A stretch of 64,000 bases of DNA from Pseudomonas parafulva (GTDB lineage Bacteria > Pseudomonadota > Gammaproteobacteria > Pseudomonadales > Pseudomonadaceae): assembly GCF_000800255.1 (NCBI RefSeq), contig NZ_CP009747.1, forward strand, positions 2,976,001-3,040,000, given 5' to 3'. Shown piece after piece: positions 21,128 through 29,936 of this stretch (its first letter is position 1; the number at the start of each line of letters is the position of its first letter). The notes beneath the pieces are model-generated. The model did not search any database. It was not told the DNA's origin and worked only from the letters and a program-made list of their open reading frames with translations. A program made the translations under genes and the position numbers.

Positions 21128-22774
21128 CTAGCGCACCGTTCCCAGATTCGCCTCACTCATGTCCAGCTCGCCCAGCACCTGACGCACCACTTCATCGCCG
21201 ACCAGGTGCTGGCGATGCAGGCTGTAAAGCTCCAGGCGCTGAGCGCGCAACGCGCGCAGGCGCAGGCGGCGCTCCAGCAGGTCCATCTGCTCGGCCAGGG
21301 CGCGGGCTTCGGCCGTGTCACTGTAGCTTTTCAACTGGTCGCGGTACTCGGCCATCAGCCGTGCCTTGAGCTCGACGGCCTGGGTGGCCAGGGCCGCGTC
21401 CTGCTCGGCACCGGCATCCACCACATCCTCGGCCTCCAGCGCATGCACAGCGGCCTCTGCGGTGCGTCGCCACGCCTCCTTCACCTCCTCATGCAGGCGC
21501 TCGTCGGGGCTCAGCGTGACACCGCGCAACAGCAGCGGCAGCGCGATGCAGGCACTGACCAGCGACAGCAAGATCACGCCGGCGGCAATGAAGATCAGCA
21601 GGTCGCGCTCGGGGAAAGGCTGGCCGGCACTGATCAGCAGCGGCACCGACATGACACCGGCCAAGGTCACCGCACCGCGCACGCCGCCGAGGGTCAACAG
21701 CCAGCAGGAGCGTGCACTGGGCACCATCACCAAGGCCGGCTTGCCACGCCAACGCCGCACCGCGCCGATGGCGCGCCAGACGCTCTGCACCCAGATGTAA
21801 CGCAGCAGCACCAGCGCCACGAAGATCGCCACCACGTCCAGGCAACGCCAGGCCAAGGTTGGCCACAGCGACGTTTCGTGGCTGACGACCGCCTTGATGA
21901 TGTCCGGCAGTTGCAAGCCCAGCAGCAGGAAGATCAAGCCATTGAAGGCGAATTCCAGCAGCGACCAGACACTGCGGTTGAGCAGGCGTGTACTGGTCTG
22001 GCGCGGCAGCAGGTCGAGCCAGCTCTGCATCATGCCCGCCGCCACCGCCGACAGAATACCCGACACGCCCAGGCGCTCGGCCAGCACATAGGCCGCGAAG
22101 GGCAACAGCAGCATGAACACCACGTGGGTCGCCGGATCGTCCCAGCCACGGGCGATCATCCAGGCGCGCAAGCGCCCCACCAGCCAGCTCAGCGCAACGC
22201 CCGCCGCCAGCCCGCCGATGGCCACCAGGACGAAGCTCAGGCTGGCGTCCGCCAGGGAGAACACACCGGTGATGGCCGCCGCCAGGGCGAACTTGAAGGT
22301 CACCAGGCCCGAAGCGTCGTTCATCAAGGCCTCGCCCTGGAGCATGTGCATCAGCGGCTTGGGCAGACGGTCCTGGGTGATCGCCGACACGGCCACGGCG
22401 TCGGTGGGCGACAGCACGGCGGCCAGGGCGAAGGCCACAGGCAAGGGAATGCTCGGCAGGATCCAGTGAATGAAGTAGCCCGCGCCCACTACGGTGAACA
22501 GCACCAGCCCGACCGCCAGCCCCACCACCGGCCCGCGCAGGCGCCACAGCTCGCGCTTGGGCATGCGCCAGCCGTCGGCGAACAGCAGCGGGGGCAGGAA
22601 CAGAAACAGGAACAGCTCGGGATCGAGGGCCACATGCAGGCCCAGGGTCGGCCAGGCCAGCAGCGCTCCGGCGCCGATCTGCACCAACGGCAGCGGCAGC
22701 GGCAACAGGCGCCCGAGCAACTTGGAAACGCTCACCAGCATCAGCAGGATGAGGACGGTATAGGCTGACTGCAT
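21128..22774 (-). CDS. Na+/H+ antiporter, CPA1 family
   Basis: Inner-membrane sodium (or potassium)/proton exchanger for pH and salt balance. The 548 residues have about twelve membrane segments followed by a cytosolic tail of about 130 residues rich in charged and coiled-coil sequence. CPA1 motifs are visible: FLFLPPLLFADGW, LSPTDAVAVSAI with the ion-binding Asp, GEALMNDASGLVTFK and GGVRGAVTLAG. The ATG giving MQSAYTVLILLML was chosen because it places the first membrane helix at the N-terminus; the frame continues far upstream without family similarity. It is convergent with dapC. Confidence 0.93.
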   Translation of the reverse strand: MQSAYTVLILLMLVSVSKLLGRLLPLPLPLVQIGAGALLAWPTLGLHVALDPELFLFLFLPPLLFADGWRMPKRELWRLRGPVVGLAVGLVLFTVVGAGYFIHWILPSIPLPVAFALAAVLSPTDAVAVSAITQDRLPKPLMHMLQGEALMNDASGLVTFKFALAAAITGVFSLADASLSFVLVAIGGLAAGVALSWLVGRLRAWMIARGWDDPATHVVFMLLLPFAAYVLAERLGVSGILSAVAAGMMQSWLDLLPRQTSTRLLNRSVWSLLEFAFNGLIFLLLGLQLPDIIKAVVSHETSLWPTLAWRCLDVVAIFVALVLLRYIWVQSVWRAIGAVRRWRGKPALVMVPSARSCWLLTLGGVRGAVTLAGVMSVPLLISAGQPFPERDLLIFIAAGVILLSLVSACIALPLLLRGVTLSPDERLHEEVKEAWRRTAEAAVHALEAEDVVDAGAEQDAALATQAVELKARLMAEYRDQLKSYSDTAEARALAEQMDLLERRLRLRALRAQRLELYSLHRQHLVGDEVVRQVLGELDMSEANLGTVR

Positions 22775-23045
22775 CGCAAGGTTTCCTGACTGCGGGGTGT
22801 AGAACTGACCAACGGATCGGTCATGGCCGATGTTACCGGCTCGTGGCCAGCGCTGCCGCTGAACGATGGTCGCAGGCGCATGGCGCGCTCTGGCCCATGC
22901 TACTCGACCGGACATGACATAAAGGGTTCCAAAGCACAGGGCAGCCAGCCGTGGCGCCCTCGGCATCGATCCCGCATAATCGCCCCCACCCATTCTTCGA
23001 GGAGTATAGGGTCGGCTCGGCCAGCGCCGACGGCCCAGGCATTCA
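22775..23045. other. Divergent intergenic region without a gene
   Basis: This 271-nt region separates the antiporter gene from the ArsC-like gene. It holds an inverted repeat TGACC-N8-GGTCA (22807-22824) near the antiporter side and a CATAAT -10-like hexamer near 22976 for the rightward gene. Reading frames through it have no recognisable protein. Confidence 0.4.
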
Positions 23046-23393
23046 ATGGCATACACTCTCTACGGCATCAAAGCCTGCGACACCATGAAGAAGGCCCGTA
23101 CCTGGCTTGACGAACAGGCCATCGACTACGCCTTCCACGACTACAAGACCCAAGGCATCGACCGTGACAGCCTCGAGCGCTGGTGCGACGAGCATGGCTG
23201 GCAGGTCGTGCTCAACCGCGCTGGCACCACCTTCCGCAAACTCGACGACGCCAGCAAGGCCGATCTGGATCAGGCCAAGGCCGTCCAGCTGATGCTGGCG
23301 CAACCGTCGATGATCAAGCGTCCGGTGCTCGATCTGGGCGAGCGCACGCTGGTCGGCTTCAAGCCGGACCAGTACGCCGCAGCCCTCACCTGA
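23046..23393 (+). CDS. ArsC/Spx-family (YffB-like) protein
   Basis: Thioredoxin-fold protein of the arsenate reductase/Spx family. The 115 residues start MAYTLYGIKACDTMKKARTWL, with a single active-site cysteine (C11) and no CXXC; KRPVLDLGERTLVGFKPDQY near 90 is the family C-terminal block. True arsenate reductases sit in ars operons, and this one does not. The YffB branch has been linked to glutathione-dependent thiol chemistry rather than arsenic. It is followed 35 nt later by dapD, an order common in pseudomonads. Exact substrate unknown. Confidence 0.9.
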   Translation: MAYTLYGIKACDTMKKARTWLDEQAIDYAFHDYKTQGIDRDSLERWCDEHGWQVVLNRAGTTFRKLDDASKADLDQAKAVQLMLAQPSMIKRPVLDLGERTLVGFKPDQYAAALT

Positions 23394-23428
23394 ATTCGCT
23401 CCATACCCTTTTCGTACGAGGTAATTGC

Positions 23429-24463
23429 ATGTCCACCACTTTGTTCAGCCTGGCCTTCGGTGTCGGCACCCAGAACCGCCAGGGCACCTGGCTGGAAGTC
23501 TTCTACGCACAGCCATTGGTCGCACCGAGCGCCGAACTGGTCGCCGCCATCAGCCCGATCCTCGGCTACGAGGGTGGCAACCAGGCCATCGCCTTCAGCC
23601 CGGCCCAGGCCGCGCAACTGGCTGACGCCGTAAAAAGCGTGGACGCCAACCAGCATGCACTGCTGACCCGCCTGGCCGAAAGCCACAAGCCGCTGGTGGC
23701 GACGCTGATCGCCGAAGACGCTGCGCTCACCTCCACCCCCGAGGCGTACCTCAAGCTGCACCTGCTGTCGCATCGCCTGGTCAAGCCGCATGGCGTTTCC
23801 CTGGCCGGCATCTTCCCGCTGCTGCCGAACGTCGCCTGGACCAACCTGGGCGCCATCGACCTGAGCGAACTGGCCGAGCAGCAACTCGAAGCACGCCTGA
23901 AAGGCGAACTGCTGGAAGTCATCTCGGTGGACAAGTTCCCGAAGATGACCGACTACGTGGTGCCGAGCGGCGTGCGCATCGCCGACACCGCCCGCGTGCG
24001 CCTGGGCGCCTACATTGGCGAAGGCACCACCATCATGCACGAAGGCTTCGTCAACTTTAACGCCGGCACTGAAGGCCCGGGCATGATCGAAGGCCGTGTG
24101 TCGGCCGGTGTGTTCGTCGGCAAGGGCTCGGACCTGGGCGGCGGCTGCTCGACCATGGGCACCCTCTCCGGCGGCGGCAACATCGTCATCAAGGTCGGCG
24201 AAGGCTGCCTGATCGGCGCCAACGCCGGCATCGGTATCCCGCTGGGCGACCGCAACACCGTCGAAGCCGGTCTGTACATCACCGCAGGCACCAAAGTGAA
24301 CCTGCTGGATGAACACAACGAGCTGGTCAAGGTGGTCAAGGCCCGTGACCTGGCTGGGCAAACCGACCTGCTGTTCCGCCGCAACTCGCTCAACGGCGCC
24401 GTGGAGTGCAAAACCCACAAGTCGGCGATCGAGCTGAACGAGGCACTGCACGCACACAACTGA
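23429..24463 (+). CDS. dapD: 2,3,4,5-tetrahydropyridine-2,6-dicarboxylate N-succinyltransferase
   Basis: Transfers succinyl from succinyl-CoA to tetrahydrodipicolinate, committing it to the succinylase branch of diaminopimelate and lysine synthesis. The 344 residues are the long pseudomonad form: a helical N-terminal domain to about 180, then a left-handed beta-helix with hexapeptide repeats (VRIADTARVRLGAYIGEGT and following). A strong hairpin terminator follows the stop. Confidence 0.96.
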   Translation: MSTTLFSLAFGVGTQNRQGTWLEVFYAQPLVAPSAELVAAISPILGYEGGNQAIAFSPAQAAQLADAVKSVDANQHALLTRLAESHKPLVATLIAEDAALTSTPEAYLKLHLLSHRLVKPHGVSLAGIFPLLPNVAWTNLGAIDLSELAEQQLEARLKGELLEVISVDKFPKMTDYVVPSGVRIADTARVRLGAYIGEGTTIMHEGFVNFNAGTEGPGMIEGRVSAGVFVGKGSDLGGGCSTMGTLSGGGNIVIKVGEGCLIGANAGIGIPLGDRNTVEAGLYITAGTKVNLLDEHNELVKVVKARDLAGQTDLLFRRNSLNGAVECKTHKSAIELNEALHAHN

Positions 24464-24506
24464 GTGGCAGGCCGCGCGCCCACCCCCAGCGGTTCGAAGT
24501 GCTAAG

Positions 24507-24541
24507 ATCGGGTCTGGCAATTGCTGTCAGACCCGATTTTC
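24507..24541 (+). terminator. Rho-independent terminator after dapD
   Basis: A perfect 10-bp stem, ATCGGGTCTG with CAGACCCGAT, encloses an 11-nt loop and is followed by TTTC. It sits between dapD and csdA. Confidence 0.8.
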
Positions 24542-24559
24542 ATTCCAGGCCCCGCACTC

Positions 24560-25765
24560 ATGTTCCAGCCCTCCCCCTGGCGTGCCGATTTTCCCGCCAT
24601 CGCCGCCCTGCAACGCCAGCACCAGACCTACCTGGACAGCGCTGCCACCACGCAAAAGCCCCAGGCGCTGCTCGACGCCATGAGCCATTACTACACCCAG
24701 GGCGCCGCCAACGTTCATCGTGCCCAACACCTGCCGGGCGCCCTGGCGACCCAGGCATTCGAGTCCAGCCGGGCCAAGGTCGCTGCCTGGCTCAATACGG
24801 GCGATGCCGGGCAGATCATCTTCACCCACGGCGCCACCTCCGCGCTCAATCTGCTGGCCTACGGTCTGGAGCATGGCCTGCAGCCGGGTGACGAAATCGC
24901 CGTCAGTGCACTGGAGCACCACGCCAATCTGCTGCCCTGGCAGCAACTGGCGCAGCGTCGCAACCTGCGTTTGGTGGTCCTGCCGCTGGACGCCCAAGGC
25001 CAGATCGACCTGAACCAGGCACTGCAACTGATCGGCCCGCGCACCCGCCTGCTCGCGGTCAGCCAGTTGTCCAACGTACTCGGTACCTGGCAACCGCTGC
25101 CGGCTCTGCTGGCCCATGCCCGCGCCCAAGGTGCGTTGAGCGTGGTCGACGGCGCTCAAGGGGTGGTCCACGGCCGTCACGACGTCCAGCAACTGGGCTG
25201 CGATTTCTACGTATTCTCCAGCCACAAGCTCTATGGCCCCGATGGCGTCGGCGTGCTCTACGGCCGCACCGAGGCCTTGCGCCAACTACGCCATTGGCAA
25301 TTCGGCGGTGAGATGGTGCAGGTGGCCGACTACGACCAGGCCAGTTTCCGCCCGGCGCCACTGGGCTTCGAAGCCGGCACCCCGCCGATCGCCGGGGTGA
25401 TCGGGCTGGGCGCGTCCCTCGATTACCTTTGCGCTCTCGACCCCGCCGCAGTGGCCGCCCATGAAGGCCTGCTGCACCGGCACCTGCTGCGCGGCCTGAC
25501 CGAACGCGACGGTGTCCGCCTGCTGGCCAGCCCGCAGGTCGCCCTGGCGAGTTTCGTCGTGGAGGGCGTGCATAACGCCGATATCGCCCACCTGCTCACC
25601 GAACAAGGTATCGCCGTGCGTGCCGGGCATCACTGCGCCATGCCGCTGTTGAAAAGCATGGGACTGGAAGGCGCGATTCGGGTGTCACTGGCGCTGTACA
25701 ACGACAGCGACGACCTGCAGCGCTTCTTCGACGCCCTCGATCAAGGCCTGGAGTTGCTGCGATGA
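24560..25765 (+). CDS. csdA: Cysteine desulfurase CsdA
   Basis: PLP enzyme that takes sulfur from cysteine as an enzyme persulfide and passes it to a SufE-type acceptor. The 401 residues include the PLP lysine in VFSSHKLYGPDGVG (near 222) and the persulfide cysteine in VRAGHHCAMPLLKSMG (C359); the short class II loop around this cysteine is typical of SufS/CsdA. An upstream in-frame start would add 13 residues lying over the terminator. The start MFQPSPWRADFP is preferred. It overlaps csdE by four bases (ATGA). Confidence 0.94.
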   Translation: MFQPSPWRADFPAIAALQRQHQTYLDSAATTQKPQALLDAMSHYYTQGAANVHRAQHLPGALATQAFESSRAKVAAWLNTGDAGQIIFTHGATSALNLLAYGLEHGLQPGDEIAVSALEHHANLLPWQQLAQRRNLRLVVLPLDAQGQIDLNQALQLIGPRTRLLAVSQLSNVLGTWQPLPALLAHARAQGALSVVDGAQGVVHGRHDVQQLGCDFYVFSSHKLYGPDGVGVLYGRTEALRQLRHWQFGGEMVQVADYDQASFRPAPLGFEAGTPPIAGVIGLGASLDYLCALDPAAVAAHEGLLHRHLLRGLTERDGVRLLASPQVALASFVVEGVHNADIAHLLTEQGIAVRAGHHCAMPLLKSMGLEGAIRVSLALYNDSDDLQRFFDALDQGLELLR

Positions 25766-26172
25766 GTCTGCCGCAACAGGCCCATGAGGCACTCGAAACG
25801 TTCACCCGCTGCCAAGGCTGGGAGCAGCGTGCCAGGCTGCTGATGCAGTGGGGCGATCGGCTGCAACCCTTGGACGATGAGCACAAGGTCGAGGCCAACC
25901 GCGTGCATGGCTGCGAAAGCCGGGTGTGGCTGGTGGCCGAGCGCGTCGACGACCGCTGGCAATTCAAGGCCAGCAGCGACGCCCGCCTGTTGCGCGGCCT
26001 GCTGGCCTTGCTGCTGGCGCGCGTACAAGGCCTTGGCAGCCACGCGCTGGCCGACGTGGACCTGCGCGCGTGGTTCACCCAACTGGGCCTGGAACGCCAA
26101 CTGTCGCCCTCGCGCAGCAACGGGCTGCATGCCGTGTTGCAGCGCATGGCCGAACTGAGCGCCCACGCCTGA
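25762..26172 (+). CDS. csdE: SufE-family sulfur acceptor CsdE
   Basis: Accepts sulfane sulfur from CsdA on a conserved cysteine and relays it. The 136 residues are the family length, with the acceptor cysteine in RVHGCESRVWL (C51). Translation is coupled to csdA by ATGA. It converges on tcdA, which lies 24 nt away on the other strand. In E. coli csdA, csdE and tcdA (csdL) also form one locus. Confidence 0.94.
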   Translation: MSLPQQAHEALETFTRCQGWEQRARLLMQWGDRLQPLDDEHKVEANRVHGCESRVWLVAERVDDRWQFKASSDARLLRGLLALLLARVQGLGSHALADVDLRAWFTQLGLERQLSPSRSNGLHAVLQRMAELSAHA

Positions 26173-26196
26173 GGCGCACTACGCGCAACGCAACGG

Positions 26197-27006
26197 TCAG
26201 TCGGGCTTGGTCCGCTCCGACGGCCGTCGAGCACCGGCCACCAGCTTTTCCACGGCCTTGCTGACCGCCACCATGGCGAAGGTCGCGGTCACCATCATCA
26301 CCGCGCCGAAGCCGCCGGCACAGTTCAGGCGCACGCCGTCGCCGACGAAGCTCTTTTGCAGGCACACGCTGCCATCGCCCTTCGGGTAACGCAGTTGCTC
26401 GCTGGAGAACACGCAGGGCACGCCATAGTTGCGGCTGACATTGCGCGAAAAGTTGTAGTCGCGGCGCAGGGTGGAACGCACCCGCGAAGCCAGGGGGTCG
26501 TTGAAGGTCTTGTTGAGGTCGCCGATCTGGATCTGCGTCGGATCGATCTGCCCGCCTGCACCACCGGTGGTGACGATGGCAATCTTGCGCCGCCGGCACC
26601 AGGCGATCAGCGCCGCCTTGGCCTGCACGCTGTCGATGCAGTCGATCACGCAGTCCAGGTCTTCGGTGATGTGTTCGAGCAGGGTCTCTCGGGTGACGAA
26701 GTCTGCCACCGCATGCACCGTACAAGCCGGATCGATGGCGCGCAGACGCTCGGCCATGACCTCGACCTTCGGCCGCCCCACCTGGCCCTCCAGGGCATGG
26801 GCCTGACGGTTGGTGTTGCTGACGCAGACGTCGTCCAGGTCGAACAGGCTGATTTCGCCGACGCCACTGCGGGCCAGCGCCTCCGCCGCCCAGGAGCCGA
26901 CGCCGCCAATGCCGACCACGGCCACGTGGGCCTGGCGCAGGCGCTGCAGCCCTTCGTCGCCATACAGCCGGGCGACGCCGGCGAAGCGTGGATCTTCTGT
27001 GCTCAT
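26197..27006 (-). CDS. tcdA: tRNA threonylcarbamoyladenosine dehydratase
   Basis: E1-like ATP-dependent enzyme that cyclises t6A37 of ANN-decoding tRNAs to the hydantoin form ct6A. The 269 residues have the adenylation Rossmann core VAVVGIGGVGSWAAEALARSG near 33, FDLDDVCVSNTNRQ near 63, and a hydrophobic C-terminal helix expected to associate with the membrane. The ATG of MSTEDPRFAGVARLYG was chosen; a TATAAT -10 element lies 28 nt upstream. CsdA and CsdE, encoded convergently, stimulate ct6A formation in E. coli. Confidence 0.95.
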   Translation of the reverse strand: MSTEDPRFAGVARLYGDEGLQRLRQAHVAVVGIGGVGSWAAEALARSGVGEISLFDLDDVCVSNTNRQAHALEGQVGRPKVEVMAERLRAIDPACTVHAVADFVTRETLLEHITEDLDCVIDCIDSVQAKAALIAWCRRRKIAIVTTGGAGGQIDPTQIQIGDLNKTFNDPLASRVRSTLRRDYNFSRNVSRNYGVPCVFSSEQLRYPKGDGSVCLQKSFVGDGVRLNCAGGFGAVMMVTATFAMVAVSKAVEKLVAGARRPSERTKPD

Positions 27007-27009
27007 GCT

Positions 27010-27039
27010 GCTACCCCGAAAAAACCGGGGCGCATTATA
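27010..27039 (-). promoter_or_regulatory. tcdA promoter (-10 TATAAT) and short leader hairpin
   Basis: On the minus strand a consensus TATAAT is at 27039-27034 and a CCCCGG-T-run-CGGGG hairpin lies between it and the tcdA start. No convincing -35 is visible. Confidence 0.55.
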
Positions 27040-27241
27040 GGCCATGCGCGCCCGTCAGCCAGGTCTTGTCGACGCGATGCGTCCCCGGCAACCCGGCATT
27101 AGGAAAGAGCCTGTCAATCCTGCTTTAATGTCCAATCGTAAGTCGGCTGTGGCCGACTCGGGGCTGTTTCTGCACCGCCCACACCCGAACCTGGATTCGC
27201 CCTGGCTCTTGCCTGCACCTTGCCTGGAAGCTCACGCACTT

Positions 27242-29833
27242 ATGTCATCACGCAAATTCGGTCTCAACCTGGTGATCGTCCTGGCCATCGCCGCGCTGTT
27301 CACCGGCTTCTGGGCGCTGATCAATCGCCCGGTATCGGCGCCGGCCTGGCCGGAACAGATCTCTGGTTTCTCCTATTCACCCTTCCGCCTCGGGGAGAGC
27401 CCGCAGAAGGGCCAATACCCCAGTGAAGACGAGATGCGCCAGGACCTGGAGCAACTGAGCAAGTTCACCGACAACATCCGTATCTATACCGTCGAGGGAA
27501 CCCAGGCCGAGATTCCGCACCTGGCCGAAGAACTGGGCCTGCGCGTGACCCTGGGCATCTGGATCAGCACTGACCTGGAGCGCAACGAACGCGAGATCGA
27601 GAAAGCCATCGGCTTGGCCAACAGCTCGCGCAGCGTGGTGCGGGTGGTGGTAGGCAACGAAGCGCTGTTCCGCGAAGAGATCACCCCCGAGGCGCTGATC
27701 CAGTACCTGGACCGCGTGCGCGCGGCGGTGAAGGTGCCCGTGACGACCAGCGAACAGTGGCACATCTGGAAGGCGCACCCTGAGCTGGCCAAGCATGTCG
27801 ACCTGATCGCCGCGCACATCCTGCCGTACTGGGAGTTCGTGCCGATGAGCGACTCGGTGCAGTTCGTCCTGGACCGCGCCCGCGACCTGCGTCATCAGTT
27901 CCCCCGCAAGCCCCTGCTGCTATCGGAAGTGGGCTGGCCGAGCAACGGCCGCATGCGTGGCGGCGCCGATGCCACCCAGGCGGATCAGGCCATCTACCTG
28001 CGAACCCTGGTCAACACCCTGAACCGCCGCGGCTTCAACTACTTCGTGATCGAAGCCTACGACCAGCCCTGGAAAGCCAGCGACGAAGGCTCGGTCGGCG
28101 CCTACTGGGGCGTGTTCAACGCCGAGCGCCAGCAGAAATTCAACTTCGAGGGGCCGGTGGTGGCCATCCCGCAATGGCGCGCCTTGGCGGTGGCCTCGGT
28201 GGTGCTGGCTATGATCGCCCTGGCCGTGCTGCTGATCGACGGCTCGGCGTTGCGTCAGCGCGGTCGCACGTTCCTCACCTTCATCACCTTCCTGTGCGGC
28301 TCGGTGCTGGTGTGGATCGCCTATGACTACAGCCAGCAATACAGCACCTGGTTCAGCCTGACGGTGGGCGTGTTACTGGCCCTGGGCGCCATCGGCGTGT
28401 TCATCGTGCTGCTCACCGAGGCCCATGAGCTGGCCGAAGCGGTCTGGACTCACAAACGACGAAGAGAATTCCTGCCAGTACAAGGCGACACCGCCTACCG
28501 CCCCAAGGTGTCGGTGCACGTGCCCTGCTACAACGAGCCACCGGAGATGGTCAAGCAGACCCTCGACGCCCTCGCCGCCCTCGACTACCCGGACTACGAA
28601 GTGCTGGTGATCGACAACAACACTAAGGACCCTGCGGTCTGGGAGCCGCTCAAGGCCCACTGCGAAAAGCTCGGCGAGCGCTTCCGCTTCTTCCACGTCG
28701 CGCCGCTGGCCGGCTTCAAGGGCGGTGCACTGAACTACCTGATCCCGCACACGGCCAAGGATGCCGAGGTGATCGCGGTGATCGACTCGGACTACTGCGT
28801 GGATCGCAACTGGCTCAAGCACATGGTGCCGCACTTCGCCGATCCGAAGATCGCCGTGGTGCAGTCCCCCCAGGACTACCGCGACCAGCACGAAAGCGCT
28901 TTCAAGAAGCTGTGCTACAGCGAATACAAGGGCTTCTTCCACATCGGCATGGTCACTCGCAACGACCGTGACGCGATCATCCAGCACGGCACCATGACCA
29001 TGACCCGGCGTAGTGTGCTGGAGGAACTGGGCTGGGCCGAATGGTGCATCTGCGAAGACGCCGAACTCGGCCTGAGGGTGTTCGAGAAAGGCTTGTCGGC
29101 CGCCTATGCCCACAACAGCTACGGCAAGGGCTTGATGCCCGACACCTTCATCGATTTCAAGAAACAGCGCTTCCGCTGGGCCTATGGCGCCATCCAGATC
29201 ATCAAGCATCATGCCGGCGCCCTGCTGCGCGGCAAGGGCAGCGAACTGACCCGTGGCCAGCGCTACCATTTCCTCGCCGGCTGGCTGCCCTGGGTGGCCG
29301 ATGGCATGAACATCTTCTTCACCGTCGGGGCGCTGCTGTGGTCGGCGGCGATGATCATCGTGCCACACCGCGTCGATCCGCCGCTGATGATTTTCGCCAT
29401 CCCGCCGCTGGCGCTGTTCTTCTTCAAGGTCGGCAAGATCATCTTCCTCTACCGCCGCGCGGTGGGGGTGGACCTGCGCGATGCCTTCGCCGCCGCCCTG
29501 GCGGGCCTGGCGCTGTCGCACACCATCGCCAAGGCGGTGCTCTATGGCTTCTTCACCAGCAGCATGCCGTTCTTCCGCACACCAAAGAATGCCGACAGCC
29601 ATGGTCTGCTGGTGGCCATCTCCGAAGCCCGCGAAGAGCTGTTCATCATGCTCTTGCTGTGGAGTGCGGCGGCCGGCATCTGCCTGGTGCAAGGCCTGCC
29701 CAGCTCCGATATGCGCTTCTGGGTGGCGATGCTGCTGGTGCAGTCGCTGCCGTACCTGGCGGCCTTGATAATGGCCTTCCTGTCCTCGCTGCCCAAACCG
29801 GCGCACACCGCGGTCGAGCCGCAGCAGGCTTGA
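27242..29833 (+). CDS. ndvB: Beta-1,3-glucan synthase/transferase, GH17-GT2 fusion
   Basis: Inner-membrane enzyme for cyclic or branched beta-1,3-glucans. The 863 residues combine an N-terminal anchor (about 8-27), a periplasmic GH17 transglycosylase domain with the acid VVVGNEALF (E near 140) and nucleophile LLSEVGWPSNG (E near 229), several membrane helices (about 320-405), and a cytosolic GT2 synthase core. The core shows VSVHVPCYNE near 421, IDSDYCVD near 515, CEDAELGLRVFEKG near 605 and the QRFRW motif near 641. Further membrane helices follow. In P. aeruginosa the homologue ndvB (also next to dapE) contributes to biofilm-specific antibiotic tolerance. The MSSRKFG start was chosen; the frame is open upstream without family similarity. 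Confidence 0.9.
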   Translation: MSSRKFGLNLVIVLAIAALFTGFWALINRPVSAPAWPEQISGFSYSPFRLGESPQKGQYPSEDEMRQDLEQLSKFTDNIRIYTVEGTQAEIPHLAEELGLRVTLGIWISTDLERNEREIEKAIGLANSSRSVVRVVVGNEALFREEITPEALIQYLDRVRAAVKVPVTTSEQWHIWKAHPELAKHVDLIAAHILPYWEFVPMSDSVQFVLDRARDLRHQFPRKPLLLSEVGWPSNGRMRGGADATQADQAIYLRTLVNTLNRRGFNYFVIEAYDQPWKASDEGSVGAYWGVFNAERQQKFNFEGPVVAIPQWRALAVASVVLAMIALAVLLIDGSALRQRGRTFLTFITFLCGSVLVWIAYDYSQQYSTWFSLTVGVLLALGAIGVFIVLLTEAHELAEAVWTHKRRREFLPVQGDTAYRPKVSVHVPCYNEPPEMVKQTLDALAALDYPDYEVLVIDNNTKDPAVWEPLKAHCEKLGERFRFFHVAPLAGFKGGALNYLIPHTAKDAEVIAVIDSDYCVDRNWLKHMVPHFADPKIAVVQSPQDYRDQHESAFKKLCYSEYKGFFHIGMVTRNDRDAIIQHGTMTMTRRSVLEELGWAEWCICEDAELGLRVFEKGLSAAYAHNSYGKGLMPDTFIDFKKQRFRWAYGAIQIIKHHAGALLRGKGSELTRGQRYHFLAGWLPWVADGMNIFFTVGALLWSAAMIIVPHRVDPPLMIFAIPPLALFFFKVGKIIFLYRRAVGVDLRDAFAAALAGLALSHTIAKAVLYGFFTSSMPFFRTPKNADSHGLLVAISEAREELFIMLLLWSAAAGICLVQGLPSSDMRFWVAMLLVQSLPYLAALIMAFLSSLPKPAHTAVEPQQA

Positions 29834-29844
29834 GGCCCTGTACA

Positions 29845-29872
29845 GCGCAGGGGTGCATCGCGTCCCCTGCGC
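29845..29872 (+). terminator. Hairpin after ndvB
   Basis: A perfect 9-bp stem, GCGCAGGGG with CCCCTGCGC, encloses a 10-nt loop 12 nt after the ndvB stop. There is no long T-run, so termination strength is uncertain. Confidence 0.5.
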
Positions 29873-29936
29873 CGGCCCGTTTGATATAAGATAACGCCCC
29901 CAGATTTTTCGCCTTGCCTTGCCCCCGGAGTTCTCC

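Noticed and set aside
23046..23393. Arsenate-resistance role for the ArsC-family protein
   Set aside because: No ars genes are adjacent and the sequence is of the YffB-like branch; the neighbouring genes are housekeeping.
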